Source: Epiperipatus broadwayi (taxonomy: Eukaryota > Onychophora > Udeonychophora > Euonychophora > Peripatidae). Taken from it: a DNA stretch of 64,000 nt. Below, piece by piece: positions 23,701 through 35,665 of this stretch. The first letter of the stretch is position 1, and every line of letters starts with the position of its first letter. The position numbers were made by a program, and so were the translations under genes. Below the pieces are notes generated by a model. The model was not told the origin of the DNA, made no database searches, and saw nothing but the letters and a program-made list of their open reading frames with translations. The stretch covers positions 452,501-516,500 of the forward strand of contig JAQFVV010006474.1 of the NCBI GenBank assembly GCA_028023455.1. Reading direction: 5' to 3'.

Positions 23701-25330
23701 TTAATCTACTGATAAATATTAATCATCAAGTCCAATTAATTGTTACAACAACTGATTTTAAACTCAAGAAAATTTATAAATGTGAAAACAACTGCTGTAT
23801 TTCATCCACATGCTTGACAGGAAGAGAAAAAAAATTAATATAATGATTTCCAAATTGTCCACTAAAGCAAATAACCTCAATAGAGTCATCATCATCAAAT
23901 AGTTATACACCTCAAGAAAGAGATTGTTCCCACGTAAAACGAAAATGGTAGCTGCAGAAATATAGACATTATACAAGACAAGTTTGAACCCTTGGAAATT
24001 CGCCACAAACAAAAGATCGGTAATATGACTTTTTATATCTATTTTCTTTATGATATCAGTCTTAAGAAACATTTTAGCAATAAAGTGGTATATTTTATTT
24101 AAAGAACTTTTAAAGACTATTCAGATCGATTAAAAACAAGAATGTCTTACTAATAATAACTTTGAGCTTCATAAATGATCTTGAATGTATGAAAATTATT
24201 TGTTTATTAATTTTACAGTTATGAAAAATATTAATGTGTAAAACAATTTTTTTATGGTATTATGATTTTAATTTTCACTAATATATATTTATTGTTTTGG
24301 GATAAAACACGCACATACATAGTAATATTTTATATGTGTATAATTGTGAGTGAATGTGAAATAATGGGTGGTGTTAAAATATTAAATTATTTTGTCTTGA
24401 GAAAGTATAGATTTCAGCGCTTGGAAGGGAGGGGGAGATGATTTAAAACTCTTTTCTGAAACTTGCTCTTTCAATTCTACTAACATTTTTTTTTACATTC
24501 TATTTACATGTTAGATTTATAAAGTATGTGTGCTAATGAGCAGATAATATTTTTTTCTTGAAATACTTTTCTCATGGAGTGAAAATCATGGTCAATGTGA
24601 CATCCAACTTAATACAAAATACATTTGAAGGGAAAGGGGGAAGAACTTGAAATTAATCTGAGGATTGTTATATAATCAATTATTATCATTATTATTATTC
24701 ATGTCAATTTTCATATTTATCTAGAAATTTTTATGTATATGTTAGAAATGCAGTAATAAATATTAATTTGTTTTATTAAATGAGGCGTATATATTTCATT
24801 AAGTGTAGTTTTTGTTAAGTGTGATTATTCATCATCATCAGTGATTGAATATTAGTTATTTAAGATATCAGTAAATATGCTAAAATTAAGCAATAATTAT
24901 GAATTTCTTTGTAAAAATTAGTTTTATGTTTAGGCTTAGTCCTAGAGCTGTAGTTGAAACCCTTGTCATTATCGTTATTATTATCATCATCATCATCATC
25001 AATGTTTTAATTAATGAGCTGTTTAAATGTTTAAAGGCCATAAATAAATATTGATTTTATAATATTTAGTGATTTCTTAGTATTATTATAACCACATCCC
25101 GTCATCTATTTCATGCAAGGATGAGTGAATTACCATCCTAAATTAGTTATATATAATCTGAGCTAGTAAACTTATAAAAATATTGAAACACATTTGTTAT
25201 GCTAAGATCTAAGAAGTGATTTATATCTAATATACTCCACTTTGGTTTAAAGATGTTTTACTTTTACCTAAATATTAGTGCGTATAGTGATATGGCTCAA
25301 AAAGCAAAATCTTCCATTTTTATTAGAAAT
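20770..25330. other. AT-rich region, no gene recognised
   Basis: Long region without a convincing coding frame. A B-box-like tRNA remnant (minus strand, ggtagggtttgaacttgg) lies near 22560-22600. Small AT-rich and (ATC)n runs occur near 24980-25005. The open frames at 20957-21169, 23425-23610, 23489-23686 and 23764-24072 match nothing I know. Confidence 0.45.
23429..23437 (+). promoter_or_regulatory. TATA-box-like site
   Basis: ATATAAAAAG preceded by a CCAAT-like gattggtta about 30 bp upstream, at the edge of a purine-rich stretch. It may be a solo-LTR promoter, but no LTR ends were found. Confidence 0.25.
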
Positions 25331-25339
25331 AAAGTACCA

Positions 25340-25445
25340 AAAGAGGGGATTCAAACCCGGTACCTGTGAAAAGGTTATTAAATATAACCGTGTCTAGATT
25401 CAGATAATCTAGTGGCGCCCTGCTAGACCATATTCACTTAGTATT
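25340..25445 (-). mobile_element. tRNA-derived SINE or tRNA-like fragment
   Basis: On the minus strand: an A-box-like tggtctagcaggg, a hairpin GGTTAT/ATAACC like a long variable arm, and a B box gggtttgaatcccc. The 3' end pairs with no proper acceptor stem, and the anticodon loop does not fit a functional tRNA, so it is a SINE head or tRNA pseudogene of Leu/Ser type. No TSD found. Confidence 0.55.
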
Positions 25446-25721
25446 TGTTTAAACATGCACTTAACATCAAACCAAGAAATGAAAGTGGATAAGATCTACT
25501 GCCTGTATACCTGAGTTATATTTTATTGAATTACTAGTGTACTCACTTCACGTGATTTCATATGCCCGAGTTATAATACTTGTTATTAATAATTTTCTTA
25601 TAATTATTGATATTTGGATATTGAGAAATCCAACGTTATTTTAAATATGGTAATAGTTATTTGGAGAAATCTTGATATTTGGACTCCTTTAAATATTTCT
25701 TTGAGTAACTTTAATTATGTT

Positions 25722-25725
<4 letters not shown>

Positions 25726-25771
<46 letters not shown>
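25726..25771. repeat. (TA)n microsatellite
   Basis: TA tract of about 23 units. Confidence 0.95.
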
Positions 25772-25776
<5 letters not shown>

Positions 25777-25844
25777 CTAATTAAAAATATAAAGATCAAA
25801 TGAATTGATAGCTTGGATAAAAAGTCAAGCAGGTGTGGAATCAG

Positions 25845-25975
25845 GGTGTATAAAAAGCTGAAATCCCCTATTGTTGTTATTCAGATTATTCAGGGATTTA
25901 GGTTCTTCAGATGATTCAGACTATTCAGAGGATTCAGATTGTTCAAGATTATCCAGAGAATTTTATAAAAGACAG
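25845..25975 (+). repeat. TATA-like site followed by degenerate ATTCAG repeats
   Basis: TATAAAAAGCTG at about 25848, then an irregular array of attcaga-type units of about 12 bp (25880-25960). Promoter function is only suggested by the TATA-like motif. Confidence 0.35.
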
Positions 25976-26200
25976 TAAGTAGTTGATTAGAGAGTGTAAA
26001 AAAAATAGTAATAAGAAACTGGTAATGTTTTTGTTACAAACTCGTAAATCCAAAAATAAACTTTACTTCAAATGTTAAAACTCTGCAAAGTGAAGAATCC
26101 CATTACAATATATATAAATACTGGGTGTGTTCATTCATTCACATTCTGTCAAAACTAGACTTACTGCATCATATCTTTATTTTTTAATTACTTTTATTGA

Positions 26201-27731
26201 GTAAACATGAACTTACCAGGTCATGACAAAATTCGAATTTTTGTTTCAAATCTTTCTCACCAGAGTGTTTCTTGTCAAATTACTGTCCATTATAGTTTTC
26301 GCTTATACAAAAGATAAAATCCACAAAGCAAATTCCTATAGGTAGGATTGGAATAAAGTATTGCTGGTAGTGTGAAATTGCTACATTGTCTTGTGGCACT
26401 TTTTACAAGTTTTTCAAAGGTGTAAAACATGGCTTTCTAAGAGTTTTTCAGTTTTTAGACATAGTCCATAAATGAATCCTGCAAATGAAAATATAGTTGT
26501 AGTGCCAGAAAATGAAGTGTTACATGCTGCAGATATTCACATAGAAAATTGTTTTTGTGGCTAATGATGGATAAACTTTGAACTCTGGAGTTAGCAATGA
26601 AGTGGTTAGCAAGGAGGTGCCTGATTAAGAATAGTAACTTATGCCATCATTGTGGCATGCAGTGTTCTCTGATCAGACAGCAAGAATGCGGAGATGGTCA
26701 CAGGTGGCAATGCAGATTATGGCGCCACCATGTATTCATCAGAAAGGGTTCTTTTTTTTAAAAGCTGTTTGTCCCTAAAGACAATTATGCTTATAGTATA
26801 TTATTGGTCATATAATTTGCCACAGTGTTTTATTGCTCACAAGACAAATGTAAATTGCCACACTATAATAGACTGGGAAAATTTTTGCCACAAAAAATGT
26901 GCAACATATTTTCAGTGATATCCAATGCAGGTTGTGGATTTGATGATAACGGATCACCATTCATTGTAGAAATTGATGAAACAAAATATTTTCAATGAAA
27001 ATATCACTGAGGAGCAATTCGAGGTCATTGAGTCTTTAGTGGGATAGAGAGAGATTCAGGAAGGTGTTTCTTGGTAGAGATCCTCAATCGATCAGCTATG
27101 ACTCTTTAAGCAAAAATACAATATTTTGCCAGGGACCCACATCATTACATATGGATGGGGTGCATACAACAACTTAAGCACAATCCATAATGGTGTATAT
27201 ATGCACCCTGTCATTGTACACCAGAACTTTGTTGATCCTCATGACCCAATGTGGAAACTATGTGGATGAGAGCTAAACACAAGCTCATGTGGCACCAGCA
27301 GCCCTTTATTCAAATCCTACCTACAGGAATTTGCTTTTAGGACTGTGTGACTGATGCCATCTTTGCAAATTTTATCACTATTATAAGCAAAAACTACAAT
27401 GGACAGTAATTATGAATGAACTTATTAATTATGAATAAACTTATTAATTATGAATGAACATATTAAACTACAATGGACAGTAGCTATGAATGAACTTATT
27501 ATGAAATATGCATAAAATGTTGACTGTGTAATATCCAGGCTGTTTATTTTGTCATTATTTTAATAAATTATTTTTTATCAGATATTTTTTATAATCTAAT
27601 TATTTGTTATTAATTATTTTTTATAATATAATTTTATGCCACAAATTTTTAAATAATTCAACAAGAAATACTCTGGTGAAAAAAATTTGATCTATAGTAT
27701 TTTGTCATGAACTGGTAAGTTCATGCTTACC
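26201..27731 (+). mobile_element. decayed Merlin-type DNA transposon
   Basis: Bounded by terminal inverted repeats: left gtaaacatgaacttaccag and right ctggtaagttcatgcttac, with similarity continuing inward (caccagagtgtttcttgt versus acaagaaatactctggtg). Candidate imperfect TSD CTTTTATTG / CTTTTCATTG, in the 8-9-bp range reported for Merlin. A second small repeat (gaatgaacttatt) near 27410-27500 lies inside the right end. The interior carries a broken IS1595/ISXO2-like transposase. Merlin elements are the eukaryotic relatives of that bacterial family. Confidence 0.72.
26600..27350 (+). pseudogene. IS1595/ISXO2-like (Merlin) transposase remnant
   Basis: Encodes, across at least three frames, the collinear signatures of this DDE transposase. 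About 26650-26960 gives LCHHCG (first Cys pair of the zinc ribbon), then HRWQCRLW, RKGSFF, LIVYYWSYNLPQ and IIDWENFC. About 26940-27060 gives VEIDETKY (first catalytic Asp) and VFSGIERDSGRCFLVEI. About 27130-27240 gives THIITYGWGAYNNL and HQNFVDPHDP, where the usual Asp of ISDGW is replaced by Tyr. About 27255-27290 gives NVETMWMRAKHK with the final Glu. Several frameshifts and stops and a lost catalytic Asp mean it is inactive. Only the piece at 26694-26918 is continuously open. Confidence 0.78.
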
Positions 27732-27739
27732 TTTTCATT

Positions 27740-28180
27740 GTATTTAAGCATGCTGTGACAATATTCTTTTTCTTTGACTTTCCCCTATCCACCCCCATCC
27801 TATAGAAATGTTAATAGCAGTCTCATTATTAGGTGCCTTCCTAATTGTTTTGATGTTTTTAACTCTATATCAGTTTTGGAATTTATGTACTCACCCCTAC
27901 TTATCATTATTCACTTAGAGTTTTTAGTTAAATTTTTCAAACATTAAGCTTTCTGATGCAACATGAGAATAAATATTTTGTAGCTCTTAATTTTGTCATT
28001 ACTTAATCAGTAAGCTTTATTTTATCACTTAAAAAAGATACTTTGTGAATTTTATTAAATTTTGTATAACTTTTAGCTTTACACTTGAACCACATCAAAG
28101 TGAATAATAAAGTAAATGTGATTTAACTAAAAACATTATGAATAAATATGACAGTGCTTGGTGCTCCAAAATAGATAAGT
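27740..28180. other. AT-rich region, nothing recognised
   Basis: No gene or bounded repeat seen. Confidence 0.45.
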
Positions 28181-28189
28181 GTTTGCTAT

Positions 28190-28410
28190 TATGTTTTGGA
28201 TGGAGATATTGAATGTGTAGACTTAATTAAAAAGTACTTAATCTAGAACAACTTCCCAAGGCTAAGGGTTAAAGTAAACTGACAGGCTGATTGCATTCAA
28301 ATGGACCCTCCTGTCCATTTACTTTACTCCTTGACCTAGGACAGTTGCTCTAGATTAAGTGCTTTCTAATTAAGTCAATTTAAATGGACAACTCTGCACA
28401 TTTAATATTT
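28190..28410. repeat. imperfect foldback element
   Basis: The left arm (about 28190-28285, including gacttaattaaaaagtactt and atctagaacaact) is the inverted counterpart of the right arm (about 28310-28400, agttgctctagattaag and ctaattaagtc). The short loop carries gacaggctgattgcattcaa. It looks like a small non-autonomous inverted-repeat element. No TSD identified. Confidence 0.6.
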
Positions 28411-28429
28411 CCATCTAATATATTGGTAG

Positions 28430-30690
28430 GGCTCTCTGTAGTTTAATGTAATGTGTGGTGGTCTCCAGAATTAGATTGCATCTTAGGTCTACATTCCCAG
28501 TGCTTAAATCATATACCCTTCTGAGTATTAGATGAATGGGTAGGGAGATACATCAGGATGGAGATAATAAAATTACTTCCTTTGTTCAAAAGTGATTAGG
28601 AAAATTTGTCATATTAGTTTTCAAACTCTTAAATAGTATTAGAATTGATTTACTTTGTTCATCTTCTTGTGGAAAAATGTTTCATTTAAAATAAATAGAT
28701 AAATGGATAGACATGAATGTAAGCAACAACAAAAATAGTTTAAATCCTAACCAATATTAGTTAGCAGGTATACTAAATAAAGAGCTACTGAATTTTGGGG
28801 AATACGATGTTCTAGTCATAGATGGATGGTACCAGAACTCAACCTAATTTTAAAGAATCAGAGAACATTACAGTCATGAATTTTGTTACCATCCAAATAC
28901 ATGAGAAATGAGATAAAAGATTGGTTTATATATTGCTTTTATTGATTTGATTAAGGTATTTGACTAATTAATTAAGTAGATCTATGGCATGTTTAAAATG
29001 ACTTGGTTGTCTCCCAAAATTTATTTATATTATACAGCTTTTACATGACAGAATGAAATAATGTGTTTTACTATATGGAAAATCAGTATTTGAAATGAAA
29101 ATTGTTAAGCAAAGATATATATTAGCTCTGACATTGCTTTTGATTTTTATGACAGTGGTCTTTGAAGTGTCTGTAGGTGGATTAATGCAGTAGGGATTAA
29201 AATGCAGTACACTTTTGATAGTTGAATTTTTAATTTGAATCCATTAAAAGTAAAAAAAATAACTTCAGCTTCTTGAATTCTGGATTTATAATATGGAAAT
29301 AATTCTTTTATTTTTGTCAGTTCAAAGATGATCTTCAGAATGTAAATAAATGCTTTGAATGCAACATTAAATAACTTTTCTTTAGTAATTAATATTAACA
29401 AAAGTCAAGTTTTTTATTCACCAGTCATAAAAAAATCTTTAGTAACTTTTAGCATGGATGGTAAACCACGATATCTTGATAGTTAACTGCTACTGTTTTT
29501 AGTAAATTAAAAAATAGGAAATTTCACCACAGGCAAATAACTACTGTATTAAAATTAACTATATATATATATAGATTTGTTATTTTACCTCATTTATTGG
29601 TGAGATTTGGTATGTTATATTGAATTTGGACATATCATGGGATCAATAGACCCCAATTATGTTATAAAAATTATTTCAATTAAATTCTAAAAAATGTAAT
29701 GTTGATTGTTTTTAATGAGGAGATATGACAGAGAATGTAATTCATTGAAGAGCTGCAATTAGATGTGGTCTTGAAATATTTTAGAAATAAAAGCTTATCT
29801 GCAAAAACTGAATGATTGTATTATAAAATATCAAATAAACAAAAAATGAATCAGCATGTTTTTCATGAAAGTAGTTGTATTTCACAGATTAATTTATATA
29901 CTCATTGGAAAACATATTGCTAGATATATATATTTTAGATTTGGAGTATCCATAAGTTATTTACAAGTAACTGCTGCTGACACCATCTATAGAATTTTTT
30001 GCGTTTTTTAAGCAGCAATGCTTTTTGAAAAAAATCAGCCAATCATTTCTGGGTAAATGTTTTCCATAAGTAACTGACCTCATCAGCTGTTTGGAAACTG
30101 TAACTTCTATTGAACCTCGATCACAACATTCAATTTGATATCAAGGCTTGAATGAAAATTTAGTAATAATGTTTTCATTGAGCATAAGTACTTAAAGTTG
30201 TTCATAGAAAATGTAAGTTAAAGTTAATATTAGTAATATTATTGCATATATGTACGGTATCTAATTATATATATATATAAATAACTACAACCATTAAATG
30301 TCTGTATTTTTAAATTATATAATAATAATTCAAACAAATATATTTAACACAGTATTCAAAATTAAATAATCTATTCTTTACCAGAAGTACTTTCAATTGT
30401 TTCACTGACAATCTTTATCAACTGTTAATACAAACGTACAAAAAATAAAAACTTGCATTACCCATCATTCAATCTATTCAAATTTATATATATATATAAT
30501 GAGTTCATTTATGTATGATCTTAATTACAAATATACCAATATTTTGCTTCATCACACTACCATCAACTGCATGATGAATAGAATATTGTAAAAATGGCTG
30601 AAGAGTTGCTGTAAATAGTATTTATAACAATGTTACAGTTCTATCAATAAAAAAAACATATTGAAAAATAAAAGACATAAAAACTTCCGA
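28430..30690. other. AT-rich region, nothing recognised
   Basis: No supported coding region. The minus-strand frame at 29147-29401 has no known motif. Confidence 0.45.
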
Positions 30691-31060
30691 GTAATATATT
30701 TTTAAAATTCTTCTGAACATGAGAAACTTTGCATCTGTCATGATGTTTTTTGACATAGTTTAGTCTCTTTAGTATCTCAATGGTTTCTCTGATATTAGAT
30801 TGGTGAAGAATGTCATATCTGTAAAGGTCTTGGTATTAGATAAATCAATATTATGACCTGAATTTATAGCATGGAGTGAGAGTTGTTAACTGCATTAACA
30901 TATTTATCTCTTCTATTATTGATGTTTCACATCTACATAAGAAATTTTATAAAGGCTACATGAAATTTCATAAACTCCAGGAGTAAAAGATGAACATGAT
31001 AGCACAGTTAAGCACCACTCATAATTATTAGCACTCTCACTGCATGGTATGGAGTCAGAT
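30690..31060 (-). pseudogene. Penelope-like element 3, GIY-YIG fragment
   Basis: Minus-strand frames read FTPGVYEISC and KISYVDV (GIY-YIG core, G of YIG lost) near 30930-30990, then NSHSML-x-NSGHNIDLSNTKTF near 30830-30880, the conserved GH-I-D region of PLE endonucleases. The preceding DSIPCSES near 31040 matches the usual KDK-x-P linker position. Broken by several frameshifts. Confidence 0.55.
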
Positions 31061-31558
31061 CGCAATATTGATTTTTGTAATTATAAATTTATTTAACACA
31101 CAATGATTACATAAGGTTTATTGTCTTAGTAAATAATATTGATTTTTGTAATGCGAGATGTGACACTCTTCACTACTGTAAAGTCAGAGAGGCCACTGAG
31201 CTACTGAAAAGACAAAATTATATCAATAAATGTGATGACACGAGCAACCTTCCTCCTATTTGGAATCATTTTTTAAAAAATATAGTATTCTAAAGATTTT
31301 TTGAATTTTATATTTTAATTTGATATCCCTGTTTTTTTTCTATTGGTGGGACTTCAACATTGTTATAATAACTGTTTGCAGCATCTCTACAATCATCTTG
31401 ATAGCATTCATCTCATCACTCCATTGATGGCTTGCATGATCAAGTCAAAATGCTAGTATATTTGTAATTAAAATCATATATGGATAAACCCATGAATCTG
31501 CATATCATTTATATTTATAACCTGTAAAAATGTTCTTAACATAATATATATATATATA

Positions 31559-31587
31559 TTGTAACGATATATAAATATATCGTTACA
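31559..31587. repeat. near-perfect 12-bp inverted repeat
   Basis: TGTAACGATATA and its reverse complement flank a 4-bp centre. It begins with TGTAACG like an LTR end and may mark the left end of the LTR-like region that follows. Confidence 0.7.
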
Positions 31588-31849
31588 TTAAATTGAATTA
31601 AAAACTTTTAAGTTGCAAATAAAAATAAGTGTATTAAAAAGGAAAAAAACTAAACGCTAAAATTAAAATGTTTGTTAAACGTATAACGTATATATTATAT
31701 TCGCACAGATGCAAAACTTTAAAAAAAATTTTTTTATAAATAAAAAAAGTATTTGAACATACATTTTTGATAAAAAAATAAAAGATTTAAATATAGAAAT
31801 ATTTTAATAAAGAAATAACGTAAGTTAAAATAAAAACAGGTATTAATTA

Positions 31850-32275
31850 ATTCCTGTAATCTGTAAATGGAAATGATTGTTTATTAATTATCCAAAAGCT
31901 GTGTAATTAAAAAGTCAGATGAAAAGTTAGATAAGAGAATAAAGAGAAATTAGCTTGACCAATGGAAGCACCAAGCCTCAGCCCCGACCGAATGAAAAGG
32001 ATGGATTAGTGACATTTTGTTGATTGAATCTGTGTGGATACTATAAAAGGAGAAATACAGTTTTCCTGAGTTTTTTCTGGCTTATTTTTGAGGGTCGTGA
32101 TAGGACGCACATATCACACTCTCTCTCTATTTTAAAAATGATCTGACTGTGATACCTTGAACCAGCTAATGCTACCTCCGAGACATCGGACTGGGTTTTC
32201 AAATAAAGACCCATGGAAATTTACATCAAGAGCAGTGATTCTTCTTCTGTAAGCTATTGACATGAACTCTAAAAT
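31850..32275 (+). promoter_or_regulatory. LTR-like promoter and polyadenylation region
   Basis: Contains a CCAAT motif (gaccaatgg, about 31958), TATA box ctataaaagg at about 32040, a GC-richer leader, and AATAAA at about 32201 followed by acatcaagagcagtg. Promoter and poly(A) signal 160 bp apart in non-coding sequence fit a solo LTR (U3-R-U5). No second copy or TSD was found, so this is tentative. Confidence 0.38.
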
Positions 32276-32821
32276 TTAAAAATAATTAAGAACTTTCGTT
32301 CAAGCTTATGAACTTCTATCTGACTTTTAAGTTTAAAGTCAATTGAAAATGTTTAAATTATATGTTTTGCGTTGATAAACATCATTTCCATTTTTTTATT
32401 TTTTATTTGTATTAATACTTATCGTATAAATTATTTAAATGCATGAAATTTAAAGTTGGGTATAGACATTGCATAGATTCATTAGCGGTTAATTATGTTG
32501 CTGTTTCATAGTCGATTGGAATATATAAGTCATCATGTCACTGTGGCATCTTATGATGAATGCTATTGGGTTTTTTTGTATTCCCTATGCAATTGACATT
32601 ATCAATGACTTTGTATTTATTTTGATCGGTTATGTTTATTTTGGAATGTTTTTAACCGTGGAATCTGTGCAGCCGATCTATACTCAACATTTTAAAACAA
32701 ATTTTATAAAATTCATCTGTGCGAACATAATAAATGTTAAATTTAAGTGGGGCGTGAATGGCTGTATAGATTTGTAAAGTTATATATAGTTTAAGGGAGG
32801 GTAATCTTAGGTTATTCATTT

Positions 32822-32905
32822 CGTAGTTGAATTAGCTCAATGGATTGGATATATTTGTGTAATTAGTAGATGTAGTATGGGATCCGCTACAGACAGGATT
32901 GTATA
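32822..32905 (+). other. tRNA-like A-box sequence
   Basis: gaattagctcaatggattgg resembles a tRNA 5' half with an A box. The matching B box is poor. Possibly the head of a SINE. Confidence 0.3.
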
Positions 32906-33430
32906 TATACACTACACACCTTCTGTTTGCCTATGGATGGGTTTGTAAGTCGGCAAAGGACCACAGTTCATTCCTATGGAGTTTTTTGTTTATTGTTCTA
33001 CTTGCCAACAGATGTAGCATTCCTGTTGGTGGAGAGACAATGTCTTCTCTAACTCTACTTACTATTCAGATGTACATTCCTGACAGTATAATATTTTGTG
33101 TTGTCATATTTTCATGCTACATTGAATACATAAATGTATCAGATGGATTGGCACTGGTTTGACTGCGAACTTTTTGGCCTAAGGTGAAATAAGGGATAGA
33201 ACATTTTTCTTTTCAAATACAATCTATATAGTCTATTCATACTCGACTCACTAAATAAATATTAAACTCATTATTGCAATCTAGTTAAATGTAAATTTAA
33301 AGATTAATATAAAAATCTAAAATGTTAAACTTATTCCTCAAATTAGAATGATTTGACATGTGCATAAATAAATATTTTTATGTGTTAATTTATGGCAGTG
33401 GCTTTTATTTTTTTATATTTAAGATATAAA
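32906..33430. other. no gene recognised
   Basis: Open frames at 32535-32777 and 32899-33162 have mixed hydrophobic composition but no motif I can name. No start context or splice evidence supports them. Confidence 0.35.
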
Positions 33431-33434
33431 GTTA

Positions 33435-33625
33435 TATTTTATAATCTCTGCTGTTCCACTGAGCTAGAGACTTGGGCTAACGATCTGAAAATTTAAATAA
33501 AGTGAAATCTTAACAGCGCGTATCTGCCTACTTTATACATTTTTCTAGGCTCAAATGCCTATATGGCGCCCCTGTAGTGCAGATTGTGGTTAGATTCGAT
33601 CCCCACTTCTTTCCGATCATTACAA
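33435..33625. mobile_element. tRNA-derived SINE-like sequences
   Basis: On the minus strand at about 33445-33475 there is an A box (tagctcagtggaac). On the plus strand at about 33560-33605 there is a tRNA-like segment with B box gattcgatcccc. They may be two SINE heads or one rearranged element directly abutting a TA tract and a PLE fragment. Confidence 0.42.
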
Positions 33626-33626
33626 T

Positions 33627-34110
33627 ATATATATATATAATGCCTTTGGAGACTCATAATGTATATGAAATTTCATGTGGAGTTTGTTTACATTCATACA
33701 TTGGACAGACCAATCATAGAATAAACATAAGAAAGGAAAAACACATTTTGGCAGTTAGAGAAAAATGTAATTCATCAGCCACATAAAATTAACCAACCAT
33801 GACATCAATTTTAATAAAACACATATTTTGGCAAAAATTGAACGATATGACTAGAAATTGCTAAGGGAATCTATAGAAATTTTTAAAAGATAAATTAAAA
33901 ATAAATAACAATATTTGGAAAAAGCTATTGGAAGATAAAATATTTTTAAAACTTCTCAACCAATAAAATTTGAGAATGAGGAGAAAATAACAAAGGAAAA
34001 AAATGACTATTTTAAATCTCACCACACACATTCTTATGATTTGAGAAAGAAGCAGCTCTGAGGAAAGTATTTGTTATTGTTCTGAAACATCAGCTATTTA
34101 GCTATTATAT
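33627..34110 (+). pseudogene. Penelope-like element 2, GIY-YIG and tail fragment
   Basis: 5'-truncated PLE. VYEISCGVCLHSYIGQT and INIRKEKH (GIY-YIG core) at about 33660-33745 match the copy at 45380-45440. The frame then breaks at 33784. Downstream DNA matches the rest of the C-terminus (IFGKSYWK, FGKSYW-type piece near 33910) and the 3' tail with the hammerhead-like segment. It starts directly after a short TA tract. Confidence 0.7.
34053..34103 (+). ncRNA. hammerhead-like motif in PLE2 tail
   Basis: AGCTCTGAGGA (core CTGAGGA exact), stem II AGTA/TTCT region with an extra unpaired A, GAAAC, short imperfect stem III around TCAGC, then TTTAGCT, which can pair with AGCT upstream. One extra U next to the cleavage site makes activity doubtful. 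Confidence 0.45.
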
Positions 34111-34114
34111 TTTT

Positions 34115-35400
34115 ATTACATGGAAGCTTCCAAAAATTATCCATGAGATTATTAGAATTAACTTTATTTATTTTTGCAGAAAATATTTGTGTACAGAATG
34201 GAGGTATTTTGAAAAAATGTGTATGAAGAAAGAAATTTATGTTTGTGATCTTCAATTTTTAATTAATTGTAAAAGAAATAGACTGTTTCCTAACTGTTGT
34301 ATTTCCTTTCATATGCAGATGAAAAAAAATTATATAATTTTAAATAAAGACAGTTTTGGTATTTTAACAGTTTTCATTAAAAAATAGGAGTTACATGGCT
34401 ATGCAAAGGCAAATAACAAACAAACTAATTCAAACAACAGAATGGATCATATCCTTCTTCTTGAAAGCATGTCTTTCTCTATATTCAAAAGTATCACTTA
34501 TAAACATGCTGATTATTACAAAAATTATTTATTATACACTAATTATAGACTTTACAAAATCCTTTATATCAAAGAATATAAAACTTTTATGGAAAAAAAA
34601 AATAGTGGCCATTTCACTCAGGAAAATACAGTATCATAGTAACATAAATGGATTAAAACTACATTTAATTCATGTATTTTCAACATAAAAAACTATTAAT
34701 TTTATATTATCCATAATAAGAATATACCCACATTTAGAAGTCACTCTTAAAATAACACCTACAGACAAAGCTACTCCATACACAAAATATCAGCATACAA
34801 TCTTAAAACCTATTAATGCTAACATAACTTTTTCACAAGACAAATGGTGCTACTGGAATACATATGTACTTCTACACACAAATACAAATTATAAAAATGG
34901 TAGGCATTAATAATAAGCAGCTACTATGTAGATTTAAATATTGGACACTTAAGCCCAAATATTTTGATTTTTTACTCAAAATGAGCATGTGGCCATTACC
35001 AACATTATATTTCATGAGATACAATAGAAACATACTTAACAATGACGCTATATGTTGTAATGGTCAGGTTTATACATTTGCTCAACAGACTGAGAGTCCA
35101 AGTCAGAGAACCAAAAGCTGACCAAGTCGGGATAGTGATATCCTCCATCTGATCATACCTCAACTCTCTCACTCGTGCTTCCAAGTCAACCCATCACGAA
35201 TGACATGCCTGAGGTTACACTTGATATATCTTTAATCATGTTCCAGCAATAGCAAAGCAGTAAAACAGGAGTTATCCCCCCTATTGCATATTATATAACT
35301 TAAACCAGTGATTCATAAGATAATGAGCAAGTAATGAGACTGAGACAAATTTATATTTTATAAATTTAATATAACATTTAATGAATACTAAAGCATAGTA
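34115..35400. other. no gene recognised
   Basis: Open frames at 34187-34387, 34395-34688, 34442-34639 and 34864-35121 overlap or abut. They could be remains of one decayed retroelement protein, but no motif is diagnostic. Confidence 0.35.
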
Positions 35401-35414
35401 AATTGTGTATAACT

Positions 35415-35665
35415 GGCTTACATGCAGGTGAGTGAATACTCAGGTTATGAAGAATATATTGCAGTCATTTATATAGTGTGCTCACATACAGGTGAGTGAC
35501 TCAGGGTTACAGACCTAATTATAGGGTTCACATGCAGGTGAGTATCTCAGGGTTATAAAACAATATCACAACACAATTTATATAGTGCTCACACAAAGGT
35601 GAGTGGCTCAGGATTATAAAATAATATCACAAAGCAATGAGTGGATTCTCAGAGTTACAAATGAT
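35415..35665 (+). repeat. minisatellite with AGGTGAGT units
   Basis: Four to five irregular copies of a unit of about 60-70 bp: ctcacatacaggtgagtg, then actcagggttayaa, then an AT-rich spacer ending ttatatagtg. The later copies are the most alike. Confidence 0.7.

Noticed and set aside
25340-25445. Functional tRNA gene on the minus strand
   Set aside because: B box and A box are present, but the acceptor stem and anticodon loop do not fit a working tRNA; called a SINE-like fragment instead.
30040-30110. CTGATGAGG box on the minus strand
   Set aside because: The downstream GAAAA is present but stem II and stem III cannot form.
34395-34688. 97-codon frame as a gene
   Set aside because: Lys/Ile-rich, overlapped by another frame, no motif; more likely decayed element or chance.
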